Assembly: GCA_965220045.1 (NCBI GenBank)
Contig: OZ244803.1
Coordinates: 806,001 to 870,000 of the forward strand
Reading direction: 5' to 3'
DNA: 64,000 nucleotides
Source of the DNA: VXOZ01 sp965220045
Lineage (GTDB): Bacteria > Chloroflexota > UBA11872 > VXOZ01
How positions within the stretch are numbered: the first letter of the stretch is position 1; each line of letters opens with the position of its first letter. Below, in pieces: positions 26,962 through 36,346 of the stretch. The notes below the pieces were generated by a model. It had not been told where the DNA came from. It saw nothing but the letters and a program-made list of their open reading frames with translations, and did not search any database. A program made the position numbers and the translations under genes.

Positions 26962-27184
26962 AGCGTGCTTTCCTTAGTTCAATATATAGCTCAGTTAACA
27001 GTGGGGTCAACTGGGATTGGTAGCATTAGTGGGTATTGCGCCCTGTCCGCCTATTGCAAATTCTGAAGCGTGTCAGTAAGGAATCGAGACTACCGACATG
27101 CTGATGTGGCTGGCGCTACTCTATGGGGTATAATCGGAAACGCAGCGACAGCAATGGGTTGGATGATGCAGTGGAGGCAAGTTG

Positions 27185-27499
27185 GTGTTTCGTCTGCTTA
27201 CACAGCGGCCGCACGAACTCATCGAGCCGTCGATAAAGGACGAGAGCCCGGTGCCGGGTTGGATTCTCATCTGGTCGCTGATTCTCATCAAGCTCTTCAT
27301 CGGCGGCGCAATCCTCTACTTCTTCAATGCCGAAGAGTCGCTGGTCTTCGTCATCGGCACTCATTGGATGGCTCCTGCCGCGATAGTAGCCCTCCTTCTG
27401 CCACTCGGTCTTTTCTGGGGACGGCTCTGGCGGGTGCGCCTGCGGCGTGAAGAATTGCAGCGCGCGGAGTGGCACGTCGAGCGGCCTCGCAAGCGTTAG
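27185..27499 (+). CDS. Small two-helix membrane protein
   Basis: 104 residues. A polar N-terminus (RLLTQRPHELIEPSIKDES) is followed by two membrane helices (about 25-48 and 57-78) and a strongly basic C-terminal tail (RLRREELQRAEWHVERPRKR), which the positive-inside rule places in the cytoplasm. GTG 27185 has GGAGG seven bases before it; TTG 27182 is an alternative. Family not recognised. Confidence 0.55.
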   Translation: MFRLLTQRPHELIEPSIKDESPVPGWILIWSLILIKLFIGGAILYFFNAEESLVFVIGTHWMAPAAIVALLLPLGLFWGRLWRVRLRREELQRAEWHVERPRKR

Positions 27500-27610
27500 T
27501 ACCGCTCCTGAATTCTGGCGCCGGTTTCCTCACTCTTTGCCCAGCGTGCGCAAGCGCAAGCCGTTGTTCGGAATCCTGCTGAGCAAGGCGAGACGGCGCT
27601 TCTGCGGCAC

Positions 27611-27639
27611 TTGACTTAGCGCTTTACATAGTCTATGCT
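27611..27639 (+). promoter_or_regulatory. Sigma70-type promoter of the second family-1 binding protein gene
   Basis: TTGACT at 27611-27616, 17-base spacer, TATGCT at 27634-27639. About 125 bases of leader lie before ATG 27770. Confidence 0.6.
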
Positions 27640-27769
27640 GGCACGGCATGGACGGGCAATTCCCGTCCCTGGTGTTGTGTGTAAATTGCCCTAGGCGATA
27701 GGGTAGGTCCTCTGTTCCTCGGTGCGAGCATGTTACAGAGGAAGCGTATGCCGCAATAGGAGGTTGAGC

Positions 27770-29122
27770 ATGCGAAAAGGTTTGTCCCGCCGGACGTTTC
27801 TCGGCGGAAGTGCGCTGGCAGGCGCAGGGCTGCTCTTGGCAGCTTGCGGTCAAGCGCAGATGGCGCAAGAGGCTCCTGCCGAAGAGGAGATGAAGGAAGA
27901 GCCGAAGGAAGCTGCCAAAGAAGCCGAGGTCATGGAGCCGGCGGTCGTCAATTACCTGCACGTCGACTTGGCCCAGAACGAGATCTGGCAGAACTCCTGG
28001 GGCAGCATCTTCGATACCTTCGGGGAGAAGCATCCGGACTTGAATCTCACCGTGACCGGTACGAGCTTCGGTGAATTGCCGGCCAAGGCCGGCGCGGCGC
28101 AGGCAGGTGGCATTGCCTTTGATGCCGTCTATGGTTATTTTGCCTGGTTGGGTCCGTTCATCGAGTCCGAGATTATTACGAACCTCGACCCCTTCCTGGC
28201 CGCGGATTCCGATGTCTCTGCCGATGACTTCTATCCAGCCACGACGGAGAAATACCAGGGCAAGATTTACGGTTTTGCGTGGTTCAGCAATGGCAAAGAG
28301 ATCTGGTTCAACAAGAACCTCTTCACTGAGGCCGGTCTGAAGAATCCGGCTGAGAGAGAAGCCGATGGCGAGTGGACCTGGGATGCACTCTTGGAAGACG
28401 CCAAGGTGCTGACCAAGATGGATGGCGACGAAATCGTGCAGGGCGGCGTCCGGCTCTACGCCGGTTACACGTCTTACCTCTGCATGTACGCCTGGGCGTA
28501 TGGCGCCGATTTCTGGGATGCGGGTTGCACAGCCCCCACCTTTACTACCGACGCTTTCCGCGAGGCAGTGCAGTTCCACGTGGACGTGGAGTTGAAGCAC
28601 AAGGTCATGGGCGGCTCTTATACTGAGGGCACGCAAGCCATGTTCAACACCGGGTCTTTCAACGTCCGCACGTTCGAGGCTCAGATCACGCCGAACAATC
28701 TCTTTGAGATTGGTATGGCCCCGATGCCAAACGGTCCCGCAGGCCGTGTCATCGCGCTGGCGAACAACGCCATGTATCTCGGCGGCTCCGGTGTAAATCC
28801 AGACGGCGGTTGGGAGTTCTTGAAGCATACGTTCAGCGCTGACGTAGTTGACGCCGTAGCCGCTATGGGCGGCGGGCGCTACGTGGCCAACAAGAACGTC
28901 ACGCCGGCCACGACCACCGACTACGAGAACGTGGACGTCTATCTCATGCAGGCTGCCAACAGCCGCATTACCCCCACGATCCTGAAGCAAGCCGAGTTTA
29001 ACGCCGGCTGGAGCGAGACGTGGGCCGAGATGGTTGCCGGAACTTTGACGGTGCCCGAGGGACTGGAACGCACGCAAGGCCAATTGGAGAACTGGCTGGC
29101 CGAGGGCGGCTGCATCCAGTAG
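27770..29122 (+). CDS. Extracellular solute-binding lipoprotein, family 1 (carbohydrate ABC importer type)
   Basis: 450 residues. GLSRRTFLGGSALAGAGLLL is a Tat-type signal followed by the lipobox LAAC. A 40-residue Glu/Lys/Ala linker (EEEMKEEPKEAAKEAEV) tethers the binding domain, which has FDAVYGYFAWLGPFIES, KIYGFAWFSNGKEIWFNKNLF and WTWDALLEDAKVLT, typical of sugar ABC binding proteins. GGAGG lies seven bases before ATG 27770. It is a distant relative of the protein at 24832 and, like it, has no transport partners beside it. Strong terminator downstream, so it is transcribed alone. Confidence 0.92.
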   Translation: MRKGLSRRTFLGGSALAGAGLLLAACGQAQMAQEAPAEEEMKEEPKEAAKEAEVMEPAVVNYLHVDLAQNEIWQNSWGSIFDTFGEKHPDLNLTVTGTSFGELPAKAGAAQAGGIAFDAVYGYFAWLGPFIESEIITNLDPFLAADSDVSADDFYPATTEKYQGKIYGFAWFSNGKEIWFNKNLFTEAGLKNPAEREADGEWTWDALLEDAKVLTKMDGDEIVQGGVRLYAGYTSYLCMYAWAYGADFWDAGCTAPTFTTDAFREAVQFHVDVELKHKVMGGSYTEGTQAMFNTGSFNVRTFEAQITPNNLFEIGMAPMPNGPAGRVIALANNAMYLGGSGVNPDGGWEFLKHTFSADVVDAVAAMGGGRYVANKNVTPATTTDYENVDVYLMQAANSRITPTILKQAEFNAGWSETWAEMVAGTLTVPEGLERTQGQLENWLAEGGCIQ

Positions 29123-29148
29123 CCACCCGTACTTCCGTACGGCAGCAA

Positions 29149-29182
29149 GCAGAGCATCCCGCAAAGGGGTGCTCTGCTCTTT
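29149..29182 (+). terminator. Rho-independent terminator of the binding protein gene
   Basis: Stem GCAGAGCATCCC / GGGGTGCTCTGC (12 pairs with one G-U), five-base loop, followed by TCTTTC, 27 bases after the stop codon. Confidence 0.75.
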
Positions 29183-29301
29183 CATGCGCCTAACTGCAAT
29201 GATCTGCCGGTAAAGCAGAGCGGCAATGCTGCGGTGCAGCGGGGTTGGCGGGCTAGCGTCTTCGCAGGCTCAGCGCTTTCGTCTCATGTAATCACTCTCA
29301 C

Positions 29302-29330
29302 GTGACTTTGTTCACAATCTTCGCTATAAT
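29302..29330 (+). promoter_or_regulatory. Promoter of hisC with a structured leader
   Basis: GTGACT at 29302-29307, 17-base spacer and a consensus TATAAT at 29325-29330. The leader of about 130 bases before GTG 29471 contains a stem GCCTCT-TG-GCCGG / CCGGC-T-AGAGGC around 29366-29408. I see no His-codon run or T-box sequence, so a regulatory role for the stem is only a possibility. Confidence 0.55.
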
Positions 29331-29470
29331 GCTCCAGTTGCCAGTATGCTGGTGCGAGTTTGATTTGCCTCTTGGCCGGGCTCGAATACGAAATCCGGCT
29401 AGAGGCCATTGAAAGTTTCAGCTTTGGTAAGATTTGCGGTGAGATACGTCTTCAGGATTGGAAATTACCA

Positions 29471-30553
29471 GTGATTCCGGCCGCGCGTAAAGCCGTCCAA
29501 GATATGTCGCCCTATGTCCCCGGCGAGCAGCCCCAAGGCTCGGGTTGGACGAAGCTCAATACGAATGAGAATCCTCACACTTCGCCGAAGGCGCTGGCGG
29601 CGCTGGAAGGACAAGCCAGTCAGGCCCTTTCCCGCTATCCTGACCCCTTAGCGTGGGACTTGCGCCAAAAGCTGTCAGAGATTTACGCATTGGATACCGA
29701 CTGGATCTACGTTGACAACGGTTCAGACCAGATACTCAACCTGACTTTTCGTGCCTACGTTGATCGGGGTCAGACGGTGGCCTACACGTTTCCCACGTAC
29801 CCCTACTATGAAGTGTGGGCGCACATGCAGGATGCTGAAATCCAGACCGTGGCGCCGGGCGCGGACTTTGCGGTGCCCATCGATGAACTGGCGGGATTGC
29901 AGGCGACTCTGACGGCAATCTCAAACCCAAATTCGCCGACAGGTACCTTTACGCCGCCTGCGGACATCGAGCGCTTGGCCCAACTGTGCGAGGGCTTGGT
30001 GGTCGTGGACGAGGCATACGTCGACTTCGCTTCAGCGTCAGTCTTGCCCTTGGTGCAGCAGTATGACAATATTATTGTGTCTCGAAGCATGTCCAAGTCG
30101 TTTGGACTCGCAGGGGTGCGCGTGGGGTATGCCTTTGGACGGCCGGAACTGTTGGAACCCTTGTGGAAGCTGAGGGACTCGTACAGCGTCAGCCGGCCAA
30201 GCCAGGCAATCGCCTTAGCGACGCTGGATGACTACGACTGGATGCGAACAGTCTGTGCGGAGATCGGGGCGCGTCGCGATCGGGTCGCACGCAGGTTGGC
30301 ACGGGAATTTCCCTGCATCGTCTATACTTCCGATGCGAATTTCCTTTTGGTAGAGCCGACTCAGCATGCCGCGGTGGATGTATTCGAGGCATTGAAGGAA
30401 CAGCGCGTGTTGGTGCGGTACTTTCGGCAGCACGGCTTGGAGCGCTACCTGCGCATTACGATTGGAACAGAGGAAGAAATGGAGTCCTTCTTCAGCGCCT
30501 TGAACACGGTGTTGGAGCAGAGTGTCATGCCAACAACGGGAGGTACACAGTAA
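29471..30553 (+). CDS. hisC: Histidinol-phosphate aminotransferase (fold type I PLP enzyme)
   Basis: About 360 residues. TKLNTNENPHTSPKAL is the HisC N-terminal substrate loop, ISNPNSPTGTF holds the PLP-interacting Asn, VVVDEAYVDFA the Asp and Tyr, and SRSMSKSFGLAGVRVGY the Schiff-base lysine. It converts imidazole acetol phosphate to histidinol phosphate; closely related enzymes use aromatic amino acids, so strict specificity cannot be read from sequence. The frame is open further upstream, but GTG 29471 gives normal HisC length. The hppA start follows the stop by one base, implying cotranscription. Confidence 0.9.
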   Translation: MIPAARKAVQDMSPYVPGEQPQGSGWTKLNTNENPHTSPKALAALEGQASQALSRYPDPLAWDLRQKLSEIYALDTDWIYVDNGSDQILNLTFRAYVDRGQTVAYTFPTYPYYEVWAHMQDAEIQTVAPGADFAVPIDELAGLQATLTAISNPNSPTGTFTPPADIERLAQLCEGLVVVDEAYVDFASASVLPLVQQYDNIIVSRSMSKSFGLAGVRVGYAFGRPELLEPLWKLRDSYSVSRPSQAIALATLDDYDWMRTVCAEIGARRDRVARRLAREFPCIVYTSDANFLLVEPTQHAAVDVFEALKEQRVLVRYFRQHGLERYLRITIGTEEEMESFFSALNTVLEQSVMPTTGGTQ

Positions 30554-30554
30554 C

Positions 30555-32666
30555 GTGGATTTAGTTTGGTCAGTGCCGATAGCCTGTCTGATCTCGGTGA
30601 TATTCGCTATTTGGCTCGCCTATGACGTGCTGCGCCGCGATCGCGGTACCGAGCGCATGCAAGAGATCGCCGGTACGATTTTCGAAGGCGCCACTGCTTT
30701 CCTCAATCGGCAATACCGCACCATCGCCGTGTTGGCGATCGTGGCGGCCGTGGTGATTGGCGCTATCATCGGCTATTTCGCATCTGATGTTGAGCTTGGC
30801 ATCAAGACCTCCATTGCCTTTCTGGTTGGTGCCGTCTGTTCCGGCATCTCCGGCTTTGTCGGCATGTACATTGCCGTGCAATCCAACGGCCGCGCGGCCA
30901 GTGCGGCGCGTTCAAGCTTGGAAGAGGCGCTGAAGGTCTCGCTGCGCGGCGGCGCGGTTTCCGGTTTTCTCGTTGTGGCACTGAGCCTCATTGGCGTCGG
31001 CGCAATGCTGATGATCTATGGCGGCAATAACCTCACGCCGGAGAATTCTCTATCGATCGTAAGTAGCATTGTCGGCTTCGGTTTTGGCGCGAGCTTCGTG
31101 GCGCTCTTCGCGCAACTTGGCGGCGGTATCTACACCAAAGCCGCCGACGTGGGCGCGGACCTGGTCGGCAAGGTCGAGCAGGGCATTCCCGAAGATGATC
31201 CGCGCAACGCGGCGGTGGTGGCCGATCTGGTGGGTGACAACGTGGGCGACTGCGCGGGCCGCGGCGCCGACCTCTTTGAGTCGACGGCCGCCGAGAATAT
31301 CGGCGCCATGATCCTTGGCGCGAGCTTGGCAGTGGCAACGAACAATCTGGCGTGGGTCTTGTTCCCTTTGATCGTGCGTGGCTTTGGACTTGTGGCCTCC
31401 ATCGTCGGCGTCCTGCTGGCGCGCGGGGCCAATCCGGACAATCCCATGTCGGCCCTCAATAAGGGCTACTACGTGATCACCGTCCTATCGTTGATTTTCA
31501 TGTTCGTGTCGGTCTACTACCTCTTGGAAGACCTGTGGTTCTTCTGGGCGGGCACGGTCGGCATTCTGACCAGTCTCGCCTTTGTGTACATAACGCAGTA
31601 TTACACCTCAGGTAGCTGGCGACCGGTGAAGGAGATTGCTGAGGCCTCCCGCACCGGTCCGGCCACGAACATTATCAGTGGCTTTTCGATTGGTCTGGAG
31701 ACGACCGCGACCTCCGTTCTGGCAATCGCCGTCGCCTTGGGCCTCTCCTTCTGGTTCGGCACGCTGGCTGAGGTAGAGGGCGTGAGCGATGCGGTGAAGG
31801 GCATCTATGCCACGGCGGTGGCGACCATGGGCATGCTCATGAGCGCGGCGTATGTGCTCTCGATGGATACGTTTGGGCCGATTACGGACAATGCCGGCGG
31901 TATCACCGAGATGTCGGACGCGCCGGAAGAGGCCCGTGTGATTACGGACCAACTCGACTCGGTGGGCAACACCACGAAAGCCCTCACCAAGGGATACGCC
32001 ATCGGCTCCGCCGGTCTGGCCGCGTTCCTGCTCTTCCAGGCCTTTCTCGACGAAGTGCGCCACAAGCTGGGTGTGCCCCATGAGGCAATCCAGGTGGACT
32101 TGGTGAAGGTGGAGGTCTTCATTGGCGGCTTCATCGGCGCCATGGTAGTCTTCCTCTTCAGCGCCCTGGCCATCCGTGCCGTGGGACGTGCCGCGAGCGA
32201 CATCATCGAGGAAGTGCGGCGGCAATTTGACGAGAATCCTGGCATCATGGAAGGTACGGTGCGGCCCGACTACGCACGCTGCGTGGACATTACGACCCGC
32301 TCCGCGCTCCGTGAAATGATCCTGCCGGGCGTGCTGGCGGTTGCGGCCCCCATCATCGTCGGCGTCGCATTGCGCTGGGAGGCGGAAGCGGCGTTCCTTA
32401 TGGTAGGTACGATGTCCGGTATCATCCTGGCGACTGTCCTCAACAACGGCGGCGGCGCGTGGGATAACGCAAAGAAATTCATCGAGGCGGGCAACCTGAA
32501 GGATCCCGACGGCAACCCCATCGGTAAGAATACGGTGGCCCACCACGCTGCTGTGGTTGGCGATACCGTGGGCGATCCCCTGAAGGATACCGCCGGTCCC
32601 TCGCTGCACGTGCTGATCAAGCTCTTCTCCACGATTACGCTCGTCTTGGCGCCGTTGTTCATATAG
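30555..32666 (+). CDS. hppA: Membrane-bound proton-pumping pyrophosphatase, K+-independent type
   Basis: 703 residues, about 16 membrane helices. The catalytic signature is intact: DVGADLVGKVEQGIPEDDPR then ADLVGDNVGDCAGRGADLFE, and late GDTVGDPLKDTAGPSLHVL. The diagnostic cation site reads GNTTKALTKGYAIGSAGL. Lysine there marks the K+-independent H+-PPases, whereas K+-dependent enzymes have alanine. It hydrolyses pyrophosphate and exports protons, conserving energy from biosynthesis. GTG 30555 preceded by GGGAGG is preferred over GTG 30522, which lies inside hisC. A 34-base palindrome follows the gene. Confidence 0.96.
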   Translation: MDLVWSVPIACLISVIFAIWLAYDVLRRDRGTERMQEIAGTIFEGATAFLNRQYRTIAVLAIVAAVVIGAIIGYFASDVELGIKTSIAFLVGAVCSGISGFVGMYIAVQSNGRAASAARSSLEEALKVSLRGGAVSGFLVVALSLIGVGAMLMIYGGNNLTPENSLSIVSSIVGFGFGASFVALFAQLGGGIYTKAADVGADLVGKVEQGIPEDDPRNAAVVADLVGDNVGDCAGRGADLFESTAAENIGAMILGASLAVATNNLAWVLFPLIVRGFGLVASIVGVLLARGANPDNPMSALNKGYYVITVLSLIFMFVSVYYLLEDLWFFWAGTVGILTSLAFVYITQYYTSGSWRPVKEIAEASRTGPATNIISGFSIGLETTATSVLAIAVALGLSFWFGTLAEVEGVSDAVKGIYATAVATMGMLMSAAYVLSMDTFGPITDNAGGITEMSDAPEEARVITDQLDSVGNTTKALTKGYAIGSAGLAAFLLFQAFLDEVRHKLGVPHEAIQVDLVKVEVFIGGFIGAMVVFLFSALAIRAVGRAASDIIEEVRRQFDENPGIMEGTVRPDYARCVDITTRSALREMILPGVLAVAAPIIVGVALRWEAEAAFLMVGTMSGIILATVLNNGGGAWDNAKKFIEAGNLKDPDGNPIGKNTVAHHAAVVGDTVGDPLKDTAGPSLHVLIKLFSTITLVLAPLFI

Positions 32667-32711
32667 AAGGCGCTGGTCTCCGAGTAGCGTTGACGACAAT
32701 AGAATAGAGAT

Positions 32712-32745
32712 AATGTAGGGGCGGTTCGCGAACCGCCCCTACATT
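32712..32745. repeat. 34-bp perfect palindrome, copy 1
   Basis: AATGTAGGGGCGGTTCG followed by its exact reverse complement. The second copy is at 50759-50792 and shares the inner 28 bases, while the outer three pairs differ but still match each other. Placed between hppA and the following gene, it could form a very stable hairpin in either transcript. Confidence 0.9.
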
Positions 32746-32792
32746 GCGTTTGCGTGAGTTTGCGGCAGGTGTATTGCCGATAGGATCTTCCC

Positions 32793-34358
32793 ATGCCTGA
32801 GCTCTACTTCTACGGTGGCCGCAACGAAATTGGGGGCAACAAGATCCTCTTGGTGGACGGCGCCACCCGTCTCTTCTTTGACTTCGGCATCTCCTTCAAA
32901 GTGCGGAGCAAGTACTTTGAGGAGTTTCTCAATCCCCGTCCGGGCTACGGCCTGAACGACTTCTTTCAGACCGGTATGTTGCCGCCGCTGCAGGGAATCT
33001 ATCGGCCCGAATTAGAGCCGGACGGCAGCTTCTGGGAACGATGGCAGGCGGGGCCCCATTACCGGACGCTCGACCACGTGGACGGCGTGCTTTTGAGCCA
33101 CGCCCACGTCGACCACACGGGCTCCGTCTCATTCCTACGGCCTGACATCCCTCTTTACACCACGGCCATGACGGCGCTCATTTCCAAGGCAATCCAAGAC
33201 AGCGCGCCTACCGACCTGGAGCGCGAGCTTGTGTATGCGGTGCCGCGCGAGAATAGAGACGGCGTGATACGTACAGTTTCCAAAGCGCCGCTGCAGCAAC
33301 GTCCGCTGCGCGTACTTGACGGGCAACTCTCTCAGGACGCGGAGTTGTTCTGGCACGAATCGCCGCAAGCAACGCGGCGCATGGATGTTACCCCTGTGCA
33401 GGCGGCCGGAGAATCCATCGGCGCGGGCAACAGGCTGCGCTGGTTTCCGGTAGACCACTCGATCTACGGCGCGGCGGCGTTTGCGGTAGAAACTTCGGGT
33501 GGCTGGGTGGCCTATACGGGAGACCTGCGCCTGCATGGTCTACGCGGTGAACAGACCCGGCAGGCAGTGGCGGCAATGGCGGCGCTCAAGCCAACGGTCT
33601 TGCTTTGTGAGGGCACGCGCGGCGCGGACACGAATCGCGCCACTGAGCAAGGCGTGCATGACACGGCGTTAGAAATAGTGCAGCAGTCCGCGGGCAAACT
33701 CGTCTTCGCCGACTTCGGCCCGCGCAATGTGGAACGGCTCCTCATCTTCCATGAGATTGCGCAGGCAACAGGTAGGCAACTGGCAGTGTTGAATAAAGAC
33801 GCCTATCTGCTGGAGGCTATGCACTACGCCGCGCCGAATGACGGGCCGGGCCAAGTGCCGGACATTGCTACGAAGCCGGGCTTTGCGCTCTACCAGAAGG
33901 TGCGCGCACGCGTCAGCGGCTGGGAAAAGAAACTACTGGATCGCCACGGCGACAAGTTGGTATATGTCGACGACATTCGCCGCAATCCCGGCGACTACAT
34001 TCTCTGCTTCTCGTTCTGGGATATCAACGAACTCGCGAGTCTCGCGCCGGTGCCTGCGGTCTACGTCTACTCCAGCAGCGAGGCTTACGACGAAGACATG
34101 AGGATGGACCGCAGGCGGCTCCGCAACTGGCTGGAACACTTCGAGGTGGAAATTCACGGTCTAGATGAAGACTCAGATGGGCCACTGCACGCCTCCGGCC
34201 ACGCCAGCGGCACCGAGTTAATCGACATAATTCAGCAAATCCATCCCCAGCGGCTCGTTCCTGTCCACACAGAAAATCCCCCGTTCTTTTTGGATGCCCT
34301 GGCGCAAGACGACATTGAGGTTGTCCTCCCCGTGCCCAACCAACCATTGCAGTTCTGA
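32793..34358 (+). CDS. Metallo-beta-lactamase-fold hydrolase with RNase J-like C-terminus
   Basis: 521 residues. Metal motif LSHAHVDHTG (HxHxDH) near residue 102, a second His in FPVDHSIYGA, and Asp in YTGDLRLHG form the zinc site of the beta-lactamase fold. A beta-CASP-like insertion follows, and the C-terminus SGHASGTELIDIIQQIHPQR then VPVHTE matches the final motif of RNase J and related RNA-processing nucleases. It is shorter and more diverged than true RnjA, so an RNA or nucleic-acid phosphodiesterase role is likely but not certain. The repeat at 32712 lies in its leader. Confidence 0.85.
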   Translation: MPELYFYGGRNEIGGNKILLVDGATRLFFDFGISFKVRSKYFEEFLNPRPGYGLNDFFQTGMLPPLQGIYRPELEPDGSFWERWQAGPHYRTLDHVDGVLLSHAHVDHTGSVSFLRPDIPLYTTAMTALISKAIQDSAPTDLERELVYAVPRENRDGVIRTVSKAPLQQRPLRVLDGQLSQDAELFWHESPQATRRMDVTPVQAAGESIGAGNRLRWFPVDHSIYGAAAFAVETSGGWVAYTGDLRLHGLRGEQTRQAVAAMAALKPTVLLCEGTRGADTNRATEQGVHDTALEIVQQSAGKLVFADFGPRNVERLLIFHEIAQATGRQLAVLNKDAYLLEAMHYAAPNDGPGQVPDIATKPGFALYQKVRARVSGWEKKLLDRHGDKLVYVDDIRRNPGDYILCFSFWDINELASLAPVPAVYVYSSSEAYDEDMRMDRRRLRNWLEHFEVEIHGLDEDSDGPLHASGHASGTELIDIIQQIHPQRLVPVHTENPPFFLDALAQDDIEVVLPVPNQPLQF

Positions 34359-34510
34359 GCGAGGCGCAAAGCTTGTGTGCATCGCCTTCGTACACGAATA
34401 GCCCAAGCAATACCCTTAGTCACCTTTGCTCCGCCTAGTCCAGCACAATCTACCCATTGATACGATAGACTTGGGGTAACAATACGATTGCGCTAATAGC
34501 GAGAGGGAGA

Positions 34511-35319
34511 ATGGAAATTTCGGCTGTTTGGCGCGGCCCGGAGGAACTCGTCACAATCGGGTTTCAGCGCACCAGGGTTGTGATGATGAATGAAGCCCAT
34601 AGCGGCCTCCAGCGGTGTATCCGCACGCGGGAAATTGGTCGCCGAATCTTGCCTGCGGCTCATGAGGCCGGTGTCCGCCACCTGTCCATGGAGGCGCTGT
34701 GGCCGTACGAGTTTGCCGAGGAAGCAAACCGTGATCGGCAAGTGCCGGAGACAACTGAAGAAGGGTACTTGGCGCAAGCAGAGATGCGGCGGTTCATCCA
34801 ACGGCGCTCGATCTCGGGTGGACCCTGATTCCGTATGAAGCGGAATATGAGGCCAATCCCGAGGAACTCAAGAAAGCAGAACGTATCAACTGGGAGGAAG
34901 AACAGAAGCAGCCGGGGTTTAGCGATGCCGTTATGGAGTCCGTCAACTGGCGAGAAGAGCAGCAGGCGCGCAATCTTTGCAAGGCTCTGGACGCGCTATC
35001 GCTAGGCACAAAGCTGCTTGTCTGGTGCGGCAAAAGCCACCATGCGAAGGACCGGTTCGACTGGCTTGCTCCTATGGGTCACTGGTTTCCCAGACTTAGC
35101 GGGATCAGTCACTTTGCCATAGACCAGCGTGTAACGGTTGACTTTGCCTCTGGCGATGGTAGGCATTCGGGTCCAGGGATGGCCGAGCAATTCAAATCGG
35201 AACTGGTTGCACGCGGCGGGACAGCGGGGTTCCTTACGGAAGATGCGCCGGTTTCGTTCCTGCGTGACCGGACTGATCAAGATTCGTTCATTCTATCCAC
35301 TGAGAATGAACTGGCCTGA
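34511..35319 (+). pseudogene. Frameshifted conserved hypothetical gene (possible ChaN/erythromycin-esterase-like fold)
   Basis: The first frame (34511-34828) gives MEISAVWRGPEELVTIGFQR through VVMMNEAHSGLQR and HLSMEALWPYEFAEEANRD. Near 34800 the protein continues in another frame as ALDLGWTLIPYEAEYEANPE and then VNWREEQQARNLCKALDALS, KLLVWCGKSHHAKDRF and a stop at 35319. One small insertion or deletion therefore breaks a gene of about 265 residues. The pattern MNEAHS...MEAL plus WCGKSH recalls Tiki/ChaN/erythromycin-esterase-type proteins, but the assignment is a guess. Either a pseudogene or an assembly error. Confidence 0.65.
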
Positions 35320-35342
35320 GACTTGCAATTCTCTCTCGATGC

Positions 35343-36053
35343 CTACTTGCCGTGCACCCTGAAGACAATTACGTTGCTGAAGTCTATGCCGTCAATCTGC
35401 ACGCCATAGCAGCCCGGCGCCCGTACGACCGCCCATGTCATCATTTCCTCCCACCGGCCTGAGCCATCCGTAAGGCGACTGATGCCTGGGGAATATGGGG
35501 GAACATGCAGCGAAGCGTGAGCCAGCTCCGGGGACGGGTTGCCGTCCTTCATCCACTGGAAGCGTAGAGTTGCCGGCCCGTTCAATTGGCGGCCCCGAAT
35601 CACAATCGGACCGGTGTATTGCGGGTCCCTCGCCCACACCACTTTGTTCCAGTGCCACCCATCGTGTGCCCTATCTACATTCCCATTTACACTTACGGTC
35701 AACAAATAGAACAGGCTATAGGCGGGCCCCTCACCAATAACCTGAAAGTCGTATCCCGCAACGGAGCGAATGAAAGGCTCAGGACAGGCTGCATCCGGCT
35801 CCAGTGCCGGCAATTGCAGCGGACGCTGTTCAAGCGCCAGTACCAGCGCGTCCCAGTGAGGCGGTCCATCGCAGTTGCCGTAGTGACGGCACTCTTGCGC
35901 AAGGCGTGCGCGCATCTCCGGCGCAGTCGGGGCCACGGCCGTAGCAGTGGCGAGCAGATGGACTTCAGGTGCCGTGGTCGGCGTAAACGGTGGCGCTTCA
36001 TAATGCACGATTCCGTTGCAGGCCGCGAGCAACAGCAGGAGCGCGCCAGCCAA
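35343..36053 (-). CDS. Lipoprotein of unknown function
   Basis: A signal of the form LAGALLLLLAAC gives lipidation at Cys, followed by a Thr/Pro/Ala-rich linker (PPFTPTTAPEVHLL). The mature domain contains paired cysteines (QECRHYGNC) and ends with a beta-rich module, APGCYGVQIDGIDFSNVIVF. It is likely a surface-anchored beta-sandwich protein; no catalytic motif recognised. The frame stays open to 36326 through repeat-like DNA, and no ATG or GTG lies near the signal. TTG 36053 is a plausible but uncertain start. Confidence 0.6.
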   Translation of the reverse strand: MAGALLLLLAACNGIVHYEAPPFTPTTAPEVHLLATATAVAPTAPEMRARLAQECRHYGNCDGPPHWDALVLALEQRPLQLPALEPDAACPEPFIRSVAGYDFQVIGEGPAYSLFYLLTVSVNGNVDRAHDGWHWNKVVWARDPQYTGPIVIRGRQLNGPATLRFQWMKDGNPSPELAHASLHVPPYSPGISRLTDGSGRWEEMMTWAVVRAPGCYGVQIDGIDFSNVIVFRVHGK

Positions 36054-36346
36054 TGCTAGCGGGCATACGAACCGGAAGCCATGACACTGCTGATGTTTTA
36101 CTGTCGTTCGTTCGTCATTCCGGCGAAAGCGCGGTTGGGAAATCGAGGAATCCAGGGTACGGCTAGGCAAAGATGTCTGGCATGCCCAATTACAAGGTTT
36201 TTGCCAGCGGCTGCAAACTGCATGCAGCCACCCATGAGGAATTGCCATGAGAATCCCCGTATACACACTCTCAGTTTTGTCAGTATACTTGATGAGAAAG
36301 GTGAAACAGGTAACTTTTCTGGGCAATATAGGCCGAGGGTCTTAGC

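Noticed and set aside
26753..27010. Minus-strand frame of 85 residues with SSSVGRALAFQAGCRGFESR
   Set aside because: This is the translation of the tRNA-Gly gene, a well-known false frame.
26841..27184. Integration site at tRNA-Gly
   Set aside because: No integrase gene and no direct repeat of the tRNA 3' end was found within the window.
27530..29185. 551-residue minus-strand frame
   Set aside because: It is the antisense of the binding-protein gene at 27770, whose Tat signal, lipobox, promoter and terminator are clear; GC-rich DNA leaves the opposite frame open.
31608..32699. 363-residue minus-strand frame opposite hppA
   Set aside because: Histidine- and arginine-rich antisense reading of a certain hppA.
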